A DNA stretch of 64,000 nt from positions 124,001-188,000 of the forward strand of contig CAMIGX010000001.1 in the NCBI GenBank assembly GCA_946221385.1, written 5' to 3'. Origin of the DNA: an uncultured Propionimicrobium sp. (GTDB lineage: Bacteria; Actinomycetota; Actinomycetes; Propionibacteriales; Propionibacteriaceae). The notes beneath the pieces are model-generated. The model did no database searches. It was not told the origin of the DNA and was given only the letters and a program-made list of their open reading frames with translations. Positions within the stretch are counted from its first letter, which is position 1, and each line of letters begins with the position of its first letter. The position numbers and the translations under genes were made by a program. Shown here piece after piece: positions 1 through 8,385 of the stretch.

Positions 1-2
1 TC

Positions 3-476
3 TTCATCCTCGATCCGGTGCCGGCTTGGAACTCCGTGCGTAATCCGCTGAAGCGGGTAGCCCAAGCACCCAAACATCAACTGGTGGATCCAGCTCTTAG
101 CCTGCGGCTGCTGGGCTATTCCGGGCGCGATCTGTTGACGGGGCGGGCCAGCCATTTTCTTGGCCAAGTCATCGAATCCTTAGCGACGCTATCGGTGCGG
201 GTGGCTGCCCAGACGATATTTGCTCGCACTTTCCATTTCCGCATCCAGGGCGGCAACCACGAAGTGGATCTGGTGGTCGAAAGCAATGACGGTCGGCTCG
301 GGGCCTTTGAGGTGAAGGCAGCAGCAGCGATCAAGGACGGGGATCTGCAACACTTACGTTGGTTCTCCGACAAATTCGCAGACGATCTGGCGTTCTCAGC
401 GGTGCTATATACCGGCCCCGTCTGCTACCAGCGACCAGATGGGATTTGGCTAATTCCAATCGCGATGCTCGCCTGA
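3..476 (+). CDS. ATP-binding protein, DUF4143 C-terminal part (partial)
   Basis: The reading frame is open to the left edge (FILDP..W), so the gene starts outside the window. The visible 157 or so residues match the C-terminal DUF4143 half of AAA+ ATPases of the 'ATP-binding protein' type: a PKH.L.DPAL..RLLG segment, then a nuclease-like fold with EVDLV and AFEVKA (D-E-K spacing as in PD-(D/E)XK proteins). The Walker motifs would lie upstream. These proteins are common orphan or toxin-antitoxin-like accessory genes with unclear roles. The gene converges on the fossil groEL tail. Family assignment is fairly secure; function is not. Confidence 0.75.
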   Translation, partial: FILDPVPAWNSVRNPLKRVAQAPKHQLVDPALSLRLLGYSGRDLLTGRASHFLGQVIESLATLSVRVAAQTIFARTFHFRIQGGNHEVDLVVESNDGRLGAFEVKAAAAIKDGDLQHLRWFSDKFADDLAFSAVLYTGPVCYQRPDGIWLIPIAMLA

Positions 477-498
477 GCAGGACGTTCGCAGTGGGCAC

Positions 499-530
499 AA
501 AAAATGGGCCCGCCAGTTGGCGAGCCCATT
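499..530 (-). terminator. Intact terminator of the fossil groEL copy
   Basis: On the minus strand a stem (AATGGGC / GCCCATT with inner CGCC / GGCG) is followed by six T residues. It lies 17 bases past the stop codon of the fossil groEL tail and matches the position and stem sequence of the hairpin after the intact groEL. Confidence 0.75.
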
Positions 531-546
531 ACCTGAGATTCGACGA

Positions 547-642
547 TCAGTCTTCGTCTTCGTCTTCCTTCTTGGTGACCACGAGAATCTCGGTGGTCAG
601 CACCAGGCCGGCGATCGAGGCGGCGTTAGCCAGTGCCGAACG
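547..642 (-). pseudogene. Fossil 3' end of a second groEL
   Basis: Read on the minus strand this encodes RSALANAASIAGL, then TTEILVV, then an EDEDED tail and a stop codon: the last 31 residues of a GroEL. It aligns with the 3' end of the intact groEL at about 86 of 96 bases, with mostly third-position changes and three amino-acid differences. Homology stops at 642 and the frame soon hits a stop (TAG, read at 661-663). It keeps its own terminator. It is best read as the remnant of a duplicated groEL unit whose body was deleted. Confidence 0.85.
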
Positions 643-710
643 GTCAGCCGATGACTTGGCCTAGCTATCATCGCGACGAATTGCTTCAAGTCGAAAGCTA
701 AGCTGAGACG

Positions 711-1403
711 ATGCGCCAGGTCGACCCATTAGCTGATCTATTTCCACCCTTCGGACTGCAGATTTCTGCTGGACCGCTGTCGATGCGGCTGTTTCGCGAT
801 GCCGACTTCGAAGAATACGCCCGGCTGCTGAACGAGCCGGTCTTCGCCGATCTCGACGCGCCCGAAGTCTTCAGCTGGTATCGAGACGAACCAACAGAAC
901 GGGCGCGCTCTGGCATTCGATTCCAGTGGAATATGCGGGTCGGGCTCTGCCCAGCGAAATGGTCGCTCAACTTCGGCGTCTGGCACGAAGATTCGCTGAT
1001 CGGTGCCCAGGACGTGCGCGCCACCGACTTCGCGAAATGCCGCACCATCAATTCTGGCTCTTGGCTGACCTTGGCGATGCATGGCAAAGGACTCGGCAAG
1101 CTGATGCGGCAAGCCATGCTGGTCTTCGCCTTTGACCACTTGGGCGCGCTGCGTGCGGAATCTGGAGCCGTCATTGGAAATGACGCTTCGGCTGGGGTTT
1201 CCCGAGCCTGTGGCTATATCGACAACGGCACCGAGGTAAATGCCGAAACTGGCTGGCAGCACCCAATCCAGCGATTCTTGCTGACGCCAGCCGACTTCCG
1301 ACGCCCGGCCGAGACCGTCACTGTCACCGGATTGACCCCAGAATTGCTCACGATGTTGGGCGCCGACCATTCGGCCGGTGACAACGACGCAGATACTGAC
1401 TAA
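711..1403 (+). CDS. GNAT family N-acetyltransferase
   Basis: A 230-residue protein with a GNAT fold of the RimJ/RimL type. The acetyl-CoA pyrophosphate-binding region is seen as GSWLTLAMHGKGLGKLMRQA, followed by a helix and a conserved Asn/Ala-Cys-Gly segment (SRACGYIDNG) typical of motif B. The substrate cannot be told from sequence. It is a single gene sitting between the fossil groEL tail and the intact groEL, which suggests it was inserted or retained during rearrangement there. The terminator behind it is shared with the convergent groEL. Confidence 0.8.
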   Translation: MRQVDPLADLFPPFGLQISAGPLSMRLFRDADFEEYARLLNEPVFADLDAPEVFSWYRDEPTERARSGIRFQWNMRVGLCPAKWSLNFGVWHEDSLIGAQDVRATDFAKCRTINSGSWLTLAMHGKGLGKLMRQAMLVFAFDHLGALRAESGAVIGNDASAGVSRACGYIDNGTEVNAETGWQHPIQRFLLTPADFRRPAETVTVTGLTPELLTMLGADHSAGDNDADTD

Positions 1404-1460
1404 TCCGCAATCAAAGCGACAGTGCTAGCGACCTAATTGCCTTGCCGAGTATGTAATGAC

Positions 1461-1490
1461 AATGGGGCCCGCCGAAGCGAGCCCCATTTT
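1461..1490. terminator. Bidirectional terminator between GNAT gene and groEL
   Basis: Stem AATGGGGC / GCCCCATT with a 12-base loop, followed by TTTTC on the plus strand. It lies 20 bases past the groEL stop codon and 58 past the GNAT stop codon, so it can serve both converging genes. It is the counterpart of the fossil terminator at 499-530. Confidence 0.7.
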
Positions 1491-1509
1491 CTTCGAGTCA
1501 GACGATCGG

Positions 1510-3099
1510 TCAGTCTTCGTCTTCGTCTTCCTGCTTGGTAACCACGAGAGTCTCAGTGGTCAGCAACAGGCCGGCGATCGACGCCGCATTAGCCAGCGCC
1601 GAGCGGGTGACCTTGACCGGGTCGATGACGCCCTGCTCGAGCAGATTGCCGTAAGTGTCGTCCTTGGCGTTGTAGCCCTCGTCATCGCCCATTTCGGCGA
1701 CCTTGGAGACGATCACATAACCCGCCTGGCCGCCGTTCTCAGCGATCCAACGCAGCGGCTCGACGACGGCGTTCTTGACGATCGCCACACCCTGCTTCTC
1801 ATCGGAATCGTTGGTGGCAACTCCGTCCAGGGTCTGCGCAGCGTGCACCAGAGCAGCGCCACCACCGGCGACGATGCCCTCTTCGATCGCGGCGCGCGTC
1901 GCGGAGACGGCGTCCTCGATGCGGTGCTTCTTCTCGTTCAGCTCGACCTCAGTGGCCGCACCGACCTTGATGACGCACACGCCGCCAGCGAGCTTGGCGA
2001 TGCGCTCTTGCAGCTTCTCGCGATCCCAATCGGAATCGGAGTTGCGATATTCCGCCTGCAGCTGCTCGACGCGGCCCTTGACTGCGTCAGCCTCGCCAGC
2101 GCCGTCCACGATCGTGGTCGAATCCTTGGTCACGACGACGCGACGGGCGCGGCCCAAGACCTCCAAGCCGACCTGGTCGAGCTTCAAGCCGACCTCGGGA
2201 GCGACGACCTGACCACCGGTCAAGATCGCCATGTCTTCCAGCATCGCCTTGCGACGATCGCCGAAGGCCGGGGCCTTGATCGCGACCGAGTTGAAGGTGC
2301 CGCGGATCTTGTTGACCACCAGCGTGGACAGCGCTTCGCCGTCAACGTCTTCAGCGATGACGACCAGCGTGCCGTGCGCGGCGATGACCTTTTCCAGCAG
2401 CGGCAGTAGCTCGTTCATCGAGGAGATCTTGCCGGAGTTGAACAAGATGTAGGGATCGTCCAGGACGGCTTCCATGCGGTCGGCGTCAGTGACGAAGTAG
2501 GGCGAAATGTAACCCTTGTCGAACTGCATGCCCTCGCTGAAATCCAGCTCGGTGCCAAAGGTGTTCGACTCCTCGACGGTGATGACGCCGTCCTTGCCGA
2601 CCTTGTCGAAAGCCTGCGCGATGATGGCGCCGACTTCCTCGTCACGGCTGGAGATGGTGGCGACATTGGACATGTCGTCGGTGGAGTCGACGTCGCGAGC
2701 CATGTCATGCAGCTTGTCAGTCAAGGCTTCGACAGCCTTGTCGATGCCGCGCTTGAGGCCGACCGGGTTGGCGCCAGCAGCGACCGCACGCAGACCCTCA
2801 TGAACGAGTGCTTGCGCGAGCACGGTCGCGGTCGTGGTGCCGTCACCGGCGACATCATTGGTCTTGGTAGCGACTTCCTTGGCCAGCTGGGCGCCGAGGT
2901 TTTCATAGGGATCCTCGAGCTCAACTTCCTTGGCGACGGTGACGCCGTCATTGGTGATGACCGGCGCGCCGAAGGCCTTGTCGAGCACCACATAGCGGCC
3001 CTTGGGACCAAGGGTCACCTTGACGGTGTTGGCCAGCGTGTCGACGCCACGCTCGAGCGCGCGGCGGGCTTCCTCATCAAACTTGAGTTCTTTAGCCAT
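1510..3099 (-). CDS. groEL: 60 kDa chaperonin GroEL
   Basis: A 529-residue chaperonin that folds proteins in the cytoplasm with ATP and GroES. Family features seen include MAKELKFDEEARRALERG at the start, the ATP-binding GDGTTTATVLAQAL, the GGG(A)A loop near residue 410, and the equatorial VIDPVKVTRSALANAAS near the end. The C-terminus is acidic (EDEDED), not the GGM-rich tail of E. coli GroEL. It is downstream of groES (38-base gap) in the same transcript and so under HrcA control. A partial second copy lies just downstream. Confidence 0.98.
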   Translation of the reverse strand: MAKELKFDEEARRALERGVDTLANTVKVTLGPKGRYVVLDKAFGAPVITNDGVTVAKEVELEDPYENLGAQLAKEVATKTNDVAGDGTTTATVLAQALVHEGLRAVAAGANPVGLKRGIDKAVEALTDKLHDMARDVDSTDDMSNVATISSRDEEVGAIIAQAFDKVGKDGVITVEESNTFGTELDFSEGMQFDKGYISPYFVTDADRMEAVLDDPYILFNSGKISSMNELLPLLEKVIAAHGTLVVIAEDVDGEALSTLVVNKIRGTFNSVAIKAPAFGDRRKAMLEDMAILTGGQVVAPEVGLKLDQVGLEVLGRARRVVVTKDSTTIVDGAGEADAVKGRVEQLQAEYRNSDSDWDREKLQERIAKLAGGVCVIKVGAATEVELNEKKHRIEDAVSATRAAIEEGIVAGGGAALVHAAQTLDGVATNDSDEKQGVAIVKNAVVEPLRWIAENGGQAGYVIVSKVAEMGDDEGYNAKDDTYGNLLEQGVIDPVKVTRSALANAASIAGLLLTTETLVVTKQEDEDED

Positions 3100-3137
3100 T
3101 AGTTAAATCAGCTCTTCTCGTTTGGTTCGCGCGCACG

Positions 3138-3434
3138 TCACTTCTCGACGATCGCGAGAATGTCGCGGGAGTTCAGCAGCAGGTAGTCCTGGCCGTCGTA
3201 GCGCACCTCGGTGCCGCCGTACTTGCTGAACACGACGATGTCGCCTTCCTTGACATCCATCGGGATGCGCTTGCCTTCGTCGTCGAAGCGGCCTGGGCCA
3301 GCGGCGATGACCTTGCCTTCCTGCGGCTTCTCCTTGGCGGTGTCCGGGATGACCAGGCCAGAAGCAGTGGTGGTCTCGGCCTCGAGTGGCTGAACGAGGA
3401 CGCGGTCCTCGAGCGGCTTGATCGTGGTTGCCAC
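3138..3434 (-). CDS. groES: 10 kDa co-chaperonin GroES
   Basis: A 98-residue co-chaperonin that caps the GroEL ring. Typical signatures: IKPLEDRVLVQPLEAE at the N-terminus, the mobile loop around TTASGLVIPDTAKEKPQEG, and GGTEVRYDGQDYLLL near the end. Length is normal. It is the first gene of the groES-groEL operon; a strong Shine-Dalgarno (AAAGGGG) precedes the ATG, and two CIRCE operators lie upstream. Confidence 0.98.
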   Translation of the reverse strand: MATTIKPLEDRVLVQPLEAETTTASGLVIPDTAKEKPQEGKVIAAGPGRFDDEGKRIPMDVKEGDIVVFSKYGGTEVRYDGQDYLLLNSRDILAIVEK

Positions 3435-3520
3435 GTCAAACCCCTTTCATTGTCTGATGCAGCGAGTTGCGCTGCGGTGGTCAGTTCAGGGTCGGGACGT
3501 CGTCGCGGTGCCGTTCCGAG

Positions 3521-3547
3521 CTAGCACCCGGCCTCACCGAGTGCTAA
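3521..3547. promoter_or_regulatory. CIRCE operator, proximal, imperfect
   Basis: Arms CTAGCACCC and GAGTGCTAA separated by nine bases. The right arm is a perfect consensus half-site and the left arm differs at two positions. It overlaps the likely transcription start region just downstream of the -10 box, where HrcA would block initiation. Confidence 0.75.
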
Positions 3548-3551
3548 ATCA

Positions 3552-3580
3552 ACCTTAGTCAGCGGTTGGCACTCGCTCAA
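3552..3580 (-). promoter_or_regulatory. groES-groEL promoter
   Basis: On the minus strand a -35 box TTGAGC (3575-3580) and a -10 box TAAGGT (3552-3557) are spaced by 17 bases. The -35 box lies within the loop of the distal CIRCE and the -10 box between the two CIRCE elements, a strongly repressible arrangement. Confidence 0.6.
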
Positions 3581-3592
3581 CTCGAGTGCCAA
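3566..3592. promoter_or_regulatory. CIRCE operator, distal, perfect inverted repeat
   Basis: Perfect arms TTGGCACTC and GAGTGCCAA with a nine-base spacer, one symmetric change from the consensus TTAGCACTC-N9-GAGTGCTAA. This is the binding site of the HrcA heat-shock repressor. Confidence 0.9.
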
Positions 3593-3664
3593 AAAGCAGC
3601 CTCGGTTGGCGGCATAGGTTTCCGTCCAGCCTCAGTCCATGCCAGTGCCGGCGCACGAAGGCAG

Positions 3665-4008
3665 CTATCCGACGACCAAGGCCACGGTGATTGCTAGCAC
3701 GATCGTGTTGAATGCGAGCGCTGCCACCGATTGGCTCGCTACCGCCCGCCGGGCGTGGCGATTGGTCCAGTAAATGTCGCCAGCGAGCAAGGCCCAGAAA
3801 AGAGACATAGCGGCGCGTTCAAGATCGAGACGAGCATTCGGATCCGACCGCCCCGGGATAGATCATCGGGGACGTTGGCCTCGACTCTCGGCATCGCAAA
3901 CAAAGCCACCGCGAATGCCACGATCAAGGCGGTGCCAACCGCCACGTTCTGACGGGCGAAATCCTTGGCTAGCCTCATTCGGTCGGCTAGCTTGGCGGCT
4001 TTAGACAT
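3665..4008 (-). pseudogene. Small two-helix membrane protein, frameshifted
   Basis: The first frame starts MSKAAKLADRMRLAKD and has a membrane segment (VAVGTALIVAFAVALFAM). After about residue 50 it becomes unprotein-like and stops at 3739. A second minus-strand frame takes over near 3850-3880 with SDPNARLDLERAAMSLFWAL, then a second membrane helix and a stop at 3665. The 344-base span is one short of a whole number of codons, and a CCCGGGG run lies at the switch. This looks like a one-base loss (or a sequencing error) in a roughly 115-residue membrane protein. It starts 4 bases after the methyltransferase gene. Function unknown. Confidence 0.6.
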
Positions 4009-4012
4009 AGCC

Positions 4013-5200
4013 TCAGTTCTGCCGAATCAATGCCGATCCAACGCCCGCAACGCGTTGCACCACGAACGCCTTGACCCCGTCACGGGTCGGTGAGATCAGC
4101 AGCGTGGCCGAATTCTTGCCCTTGGGCTTCAACCTGCGCCGCAGCGCTGCTGGGTCGACGTCGACAGCCCGCTTCTTGATCTCTAGAGTGCCGATGTCAT
4201 TGGCTTTGACCCATGCACGCAACGCCGATTCGTCGAAAGGCATCGCGCCGATCACCTCGAAAGAGCTGACGAATGGGGAATCAATCGCTTCATCGGTAGT
4301 CAAATAGGCAACCCCAGCCGCCAACAATTGCGCATCGAGGTGGACGTCGCCGACAGCGCGGGACCTGATGACAGCTCCGTCCGGTTCATGGATGAAACGC
4401 CTCGGCTCGCCAACTGCTGGGACCCGATGAGACGAGACCAAGACCTGCGGGCCAGGCAGCAGCACCGCAGATTCAGTTGCTCGACTATTCGGCAGCTGCC
4501 ACAGGCTGGCTTCCACGACATCGCCACGCTCACTGACCCAGGTGACTTCGACTCCTTCGGGGATCAGCTCGCGCGGCAATCCCGGACCCAACTTGACGCA
4601 GACCGAATGCCCCAGATCGAACAGTCCAAGTACAAAATCCCAAGCCGGGACGAAATTCGTGACCTCCCAAGTGCGGCCATGGGCGCCGCGTCGGGCAGGG
4701 TCGATGAAGATCGCGGTCGATTCGGCTGCGTCAGCCAATAGCGCTGGCAGTTCAGCTACTGCGTCGCCACAAATGACTTGGGCGTCAGGAGCGTTGGCCT
4801 GCGCATAGGCTGCGGTCAACGGGTCAATCTCCACCCCGATCGCCGTCAGGCCGGCCGATCCAAAAGCTCTCAGATCGGCGCCAATGCCGCAGCCCAAATC
4901 GATGACGCGCTGCACCCCATTAGCGACGAAACGCTGCGCTCGCCAATCAGCGACCGTTGCTCGCGTCGCCTGCTCCAGGCCGTCCGGAGTGAAATACATG
5001 TCGCTTGCGGCGGCACCTAGTTTCGCTGTCGCCTTGCGGCGCAGCACCACTTGACTGCTGGCGGCAGCAGCCAGCAGCGGATCAAAGTGTCTCCGCAAAC
5101 GGGCAGCGCAAGCTAGTGAGCCGGGGTCTTCGAATTCAGCAGCTAACGCGAGCGCCGCTGCTCCCTGATCGGTCAGCAGCGGCGCATCTGGCATGTTCAC
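4013..5200 (-). CDS. Class I SAM-dependent methyltransferase with THUMP-like domain
   Basis: A 395-residue protein. The SAM-binding motif I is VIDLGCGIGADLRAF, followed by an acidic motif (GVEIDPLTAAYA) and IFIDPARR as the DPP-like motif. The C-terminal third (from about residue 320, with WVKANDIGTLEIKKR and RRRLKPKGKNSATL) matches the THUMP-like domain of actinobacterial class I methyltransferases. The substrate is probably RNA, by analogy with THUMP proteins, but this is unproven. Its start codon overlaps the ldh stop codon by four bases, so the two are translationally coupled. Confidence 0.88.
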   Translation of the reverse strand: MNMPDAPLLTDQGAAALALAAEFEDPGSLACAARLRRHFDPLLAAAASSQVVLRRKATAKLGAAASDMYFTPDGLEQATRATVADWRAQRFVANGVQRVIDLGCGIGADLRAFGSAGLTAIGVEIDPLTAAYAQANAPDAQVICGDAVAELPALLADAAESTAIFIDPARRGAHGRTWEVTNFVPAWDFVLGLFDLGHSVCVKLGPGLPRELIPEGVEVTWVSERGDVVEASLWQLPNSRATESAVLLPGPQVLVSSHRVPAVGEPRRFIHEPDGAVIRSRAVGDVHLDAQLLAAGVAYLTTDEAIDSPFVSSFEVIGAMPFDESALRAWVKANDIGTLEIKKRAVDVDPAALRRRLKPKGKNSATLLISPTRDGVKAFVVQRVAGVGSALIRQN

Positions 5201-6228
5201 TTGGTGTCAGCCGAAGCGTCCTTCTTGCTGCTGGCTTTCTTGCCAGGCTCACCCGCATCCGACTTCGCGTCAGCGTCGTCCACCGAATCGATGGCCGCGC
5301 GCAGCGTGTCAGCCGAATGGTGCAACTGCTTGCGTTCACCGATCGACATCGGGATCTCGAGGTGATCAGTCACGCCACCACGGCCGACCAATGACGGCAC
5401 CGAAAGCGCCACGTCACTGATGCCGCGGTAATCGGTCAACACCGTCGACAGCGGCAAGATCGCACCCTCGTCGTCAATGATCGCTTCGATCAAGCGGGCA
5501 GCGGCCAGGCCGATCGCGTAGTTAGTCGCACCCTTGCCCTCAATGACCTCATATGCAGCATTGGTGACGTCATGGGCGAGCTCGTCGAGCACCTTGTCGG
5601 TGAAGACGGGCTTGCCGTCACGTTCCCATTCACGCAGCGGAGTGTGGCCAATGGTGGCCGACGTCCAAGCTGGGAATTCTGAATCGCCGTGTTCACCTAG
5701 CATCATGGCGTGCACATTGCTGACGGCCACCCCAGCCTTGCCAGCCAGCATCAACCGCAGCCGCGAGGTGTCCAGCAGCGTGCCTGAGCCGAGCACCCGG
5801 CCGGCGGGCAGACCAGCGAATTTGGTCGCCTCATAGGTCAACACGTCAACCGGATTGGTCACCAGCACGTAGACCGCGTCCGGTGCGACTTCCAGCAATT
5901 GCGGCAGCATGCCGCGCAAAATTCCGATATTCTGGGCGGCCAAGTCGAGCCGGGTTTGGCCGGGCTTCTGCTTGGCGCCAGCAGTGATGACGACGACGTC
6001 CGACTCGGCTGCGACCTTGGGGTCGTCACCGCCGGTGATGTCACGGGTCTGCGCGAACTGGCTGCCATGCGCCAGGTCGTGCACCTCGGCGTCAACCTTC
6101 TTGGTAGCGATGTCATAGAGCGCGACGCGCTGGACCGATCCACGGATCATCGCGGCATAGGCCACTGCGGTGCCAACTGCACCTGCGCCGACGACGGTCA
6201 CCTTGCTCAATTTCGATTTTCCATGCAC
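5197..6228 (-). CDS. ldh: L-lactate dehydrogenase
   Basis: Reduces pyruvate to L-lactate with NADH in fermentation. A 343-residue protein with an NAD-binding VVGAGAVGTAVAYA, the coenzyme-domain acid in ALYDIATKKVDAE, and the catalytic loop AGAKQKPGQTRLDL; the Gln in that loop separates lactate from malate dehydrogenases. The active-site His is in GEHGDSEFPAW. The last 30 or so residues form a charged Lys/Asp/Ser tail not usual in LDH. It heads a small operon with the methyltransferase and the membrane gene. No Rex or CggR site was recognised upstream. Confidence 0.93.
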   Translation of the reverse strand: MHGKSKLSKVTVVGAGAVGTAVAYAAMIRGSVQRVALYDIATKKVDAEVHDLAHGSQFAQTRDITGGDDPKVAAESDVVVITAGAKQKPGQTRLDLAAQNIGILRGMLPQLLEVAPDAVYVLVTNPVDVLTYEATKFAGLPAGRVLGSGTLLDTSRLRLMLAGKAGVAVSNVHAMMLGEHGDSEFPAWTSATIGHTPLREWERDGKPVFTDKVLDELAHDVTNAAYEVIEGKGATNYAIGLAAARLIEAIIDDEGAILPLSTVLTDYRGISDVALSVPSLVGRGGVTDHLEIPMSIGERKQLHHSADTLRAAIDSVDDADAKSDAGEPGKKASSKKDASADTK

Positions 6229-6340
6229 TTGTCCAGCCTAGGCGAGCTGGCAGTTGAATGTGCCTGGCTCATCTAACAGTGAACGCGTAACGCTGCGCGC
6301 ACCACAAAGGCGCTAGGGCTGGCCGACTGAGGCGATGAAA

Positions 6341-6847
6341 TTAGGGCTGGTTTCGCTGGACTGATCCGCTCCATCCCCGAGGCTCACCAGCCAGATATGG
6401 GATGACTAGGTGAAATGAGATGACGTCAGGATCAAAGACGTGCGGCAAAAAGTATCTGTCACCAGACCACATCGGCAGCTGATCGAGCTCATCAATGCGC
6501 TGCCAGGCTAATTTCCCTTCCGGATTTTCATGGGGCACCTGGCCGTCCCAATCATCGATGACGAAAATGAAGCCAAATGCGTCGCGTCCGTCAGCGTGAA
6601 ATCCAGGCCAGCTGACGGTGCCCCGCAGCCGCATCGAGCGCACCGCGAGCTGCGCCTCTTCACGCAATTCGCGAGCCATGCCCGACCAAATATCTTCATT
6701 GCGCTCAAGCTTTCCGCCCAGCCCATTCCATTTGCCGAGCTGCTCATCGGCTGAGCGCGCGATGCGATGCACCATCAAGACCCGCTCACCGTCGGGGTGC
6801 AGCACGAAACCTAGCGTCGTCAGCTCAGGCTGATAGCTCATGGCCAC
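6341..6847 (-). CDS. Nudix hydrolase (MutT/8-oxo-dGTPase-like)
   Basis: A 168-residue protein with a Nudix box reading GGKLERNEDIWSGMARELREE, close to GX5EX7REUXEEXGU with Ala in the second-Gly position. The FHADGRDAFGFIFVIDDW segment and MWSGDRYFLP resemble MTH1-like 8-oxo-dGTP diphosphatases, so a nucleotide-cleaning role is plausible but not fixed. It is the last gene of the tsaE-tsaB-rimI-tsaD operon, with a 4-base gap after tsaD. Confidence 0.88.
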   Translation of the reverse strand: MAMSYQPELTTLGFVLHPDGERVLMVHRIARSADEQLGKWNGLGGKLERNEDIWSGMARELREEAQLAVRSMRLRGTVSWPGFHADGRDAFGFIFVIDDWDGQVPHENPEGKLAWQRIDELDQLPMWSGDRYFLPHVFDPDVISFHLVIPYLAGEPRGWSGSVQRNQP

Positions 6848-6851
6848 GCCC

Positions 6852-7916
6852 TCAGTGCGCCACGACCGTCGTCACGGGCAAGCCCGAGTCGGCTCCCAGG
6901 TCGCGCGGGCTGGGCGCGATCCCAGCTGCGACCACAGCCGCGCCGAGCACCGCGATCATGGCGCCATTGTCGGTGCACAAGCCGGGACGCGGCCGACGCA
7001 CCGTGATGCCAGCCTGTTCGGCGCGTTCTGCTAAGAGCCCACGCAGCCTGGAATTCGCCGCGACTCCCCCGCCCAAGACGATGGTGCTGACGTCATGGCA
7101 TTGCGCTGCGTCAATCGCTTTGCTGGTCAGCACGTCAGCGACGGCTTCCTGGAAGCTGGCGGCGACGTCAGCGATCGGCACCGGGAGATTCTCTGCTTCG
7201 AGCTGGTCCACATGTCGGGCGACCGCAGTCTTTAGCCCAGAAAAGGAGTAGTCGAAACGATGCTTCTCCAGATCATGTCGGGCGGTCAGTCCACGCGGGA
7301 AATTGATCGCCTTGGGGTCGCCGTCAGCAGCGGCCTGGTCGATGACCGGCCCGCCAGGATAGCCCATCGACAACAGCCTTGCGACCTTGTCATAGGCTTC
7401 ACCGGCGGCGTCGTCGATCGTGGTGCCGATCTCTTCGATGTCGCTGGTGATGTCCCGCACCAACAGCAGCTGGGTGTGTCCTCCAGAAACCAGCAACGCT
7501 AACGTCGGATCGGGCAGCGGCCCGTGTTCGATCATGTCGACAGCGACGTGTCCGACGAGGTGATTAAGCCCATAGAGCGGCTTGTTTAGCGTCGCAGCGA
7601 TGGTCTTTGCTGCGCTCAATCCAACCACGAGCGAACCCATCAATCCCGGCCCGCAGGTGACGGCTACGGCGTCAATTTCTTGGGGGTCGATGTCTGCGGT
7701 GGCTAGCGCGCGTTGCAGGGTCGGCACCATCGCTTCTAGGTGCGCACGTGAGGCGATCTCGGGGACGACGCCACCAAAACGCGCATGCAAGTCGACCGAG
7801 CTGGCGACCTCATTGGCGAGCAACTCGCGGCCGCGGACGATGCCGACGGAGGTCTCGTCACAGCTAGATTCGAGGCCCAGCACCAATGGTTCAGCCATCT
7901 TCCCCGCTCCCTTCAA
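6852..7916 (-). CDS. tsaD: tRNA N6-adenosine threonylcarbamoyltransferase TsaD
   Basis: Transfers the threonylcarbamoyl group to A37 of ANN-decoding tRNAs together with TsaB and TsaE. A 354-residue Kae1/Qri7 family protein: LGLESSCDETSVG at the N-terminus, the metal-binding NHLVGHVAVD, the nucleotide-binding LLVSGGHTQLLLV, and GGGVAANSRLRG and LCTDNGAMIA near the end. It overlaps rimI by 26 bases, which points to tight translational coupling in the t6A operon. Confidence 0.97.
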   Translation of the reverse strand: MKGAGKMAEPLVLGLESSCDETSVGIVRGRELLANEVASSVDLHARFGGVVPEIASRAHLEAMVPTLQRALATADIDPQEIDAVAVTCGPGLMGSLVVGLSAAKTIAATLNKPLYGLNHLVGHVAVDMIEHGPLPDPTLALLVSGGHTQLLLVRDITSDIEEIGTTIDDAAGEAYDKVARLLSMGYPGGPVIDQAAADGDPKAINFPRGLTARHDLEKHRFDYSFSGLKTAVARHVDQLEAENLPVPIADVAASFQEAVADVLTSKAIDAAQCHDVSTIVLGGGVAANSRLRGLLAERAEQAGITVRRPRPGLCTDNGAMIAVLGAAVVAAGIAPSPRDLGADSGLPVTTVVAH

Positions 7917-8385
7917 AATTAAATTCTCGCGCCAAGATCAAAGCATCCCTGCCGGCGCCGTAATAGTCGCTACGCCGGGCGAGCTGGACGAAACTAAAAC
8001 TCTCATAGAGCCCGATCGCGGGCAGATTGTCAGCTTCCACCTCCAGCAGCATTCGCGCCGCCTGCTGGACTGTCGCCCATTCCAGTCCAGCGTTCAACAA
8101 CATCGCAGCCAAGCCTCTTCGGCGATGCTGCGGATGGGTCATGATGCGCAGTAGTTCGGCATCTTCTGCGATGACGCTGAAGCCGGCGCAAGCGATCAGC
8201 TGTCCACCCGGTTCACGCCAGCCAATGACGTGATGACGAAGTCTCGCAGCAGCCGACTCCGAGTCAGCTAGTTCAGCTCGCCAAGACTGCGCCGACCAGC
8301 GATCTTCGCTAGCGAAACTGACCCGTTCAAGCTCCAGCAGCGCGTCGAGGTCAGCTGCTTGGAGGATGACGATTTCCCGGTTCAC
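7891..8385 (-). CDS. rimI: Ribosomal protein S18 alanine N-acetyltransferase RimI
   Basis: Acetylates the N-terminal alanine of S18 and possibly other proteins. A 164-residue single GNAT domain with MTHPQHRRRGLAAMLL as the acetyl-CoA binding motif A, and LEVEADNLPAIGLYESFSF plus YYGAGRDALIL, which are RimI signatures. It sits between tsaB and tsaD, its standard place in bacteria, and overlaps both. Confidence 0.93.
   Translation of the reverse strand: MNREIVILQAADLDALLELERVSFASEDRWSAQSWRAELADSESAAARLRHHVIGWREPGGQLIACAGFSVIAEDAELLRIMTHPQHRRRGLAAMLLNAGLEWATVQQAARMLLEVEADNLPAIGLYESFSFVQLARRSDYYGAGRDALILAREFNFEGSGEDG

Noticed and set aside
1456..2409. A 317-codon plus-strand frame opposite groEL
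   Set aside because: Shadow of the groEL coding strand; it has no ribosome site and no recognisable domain.
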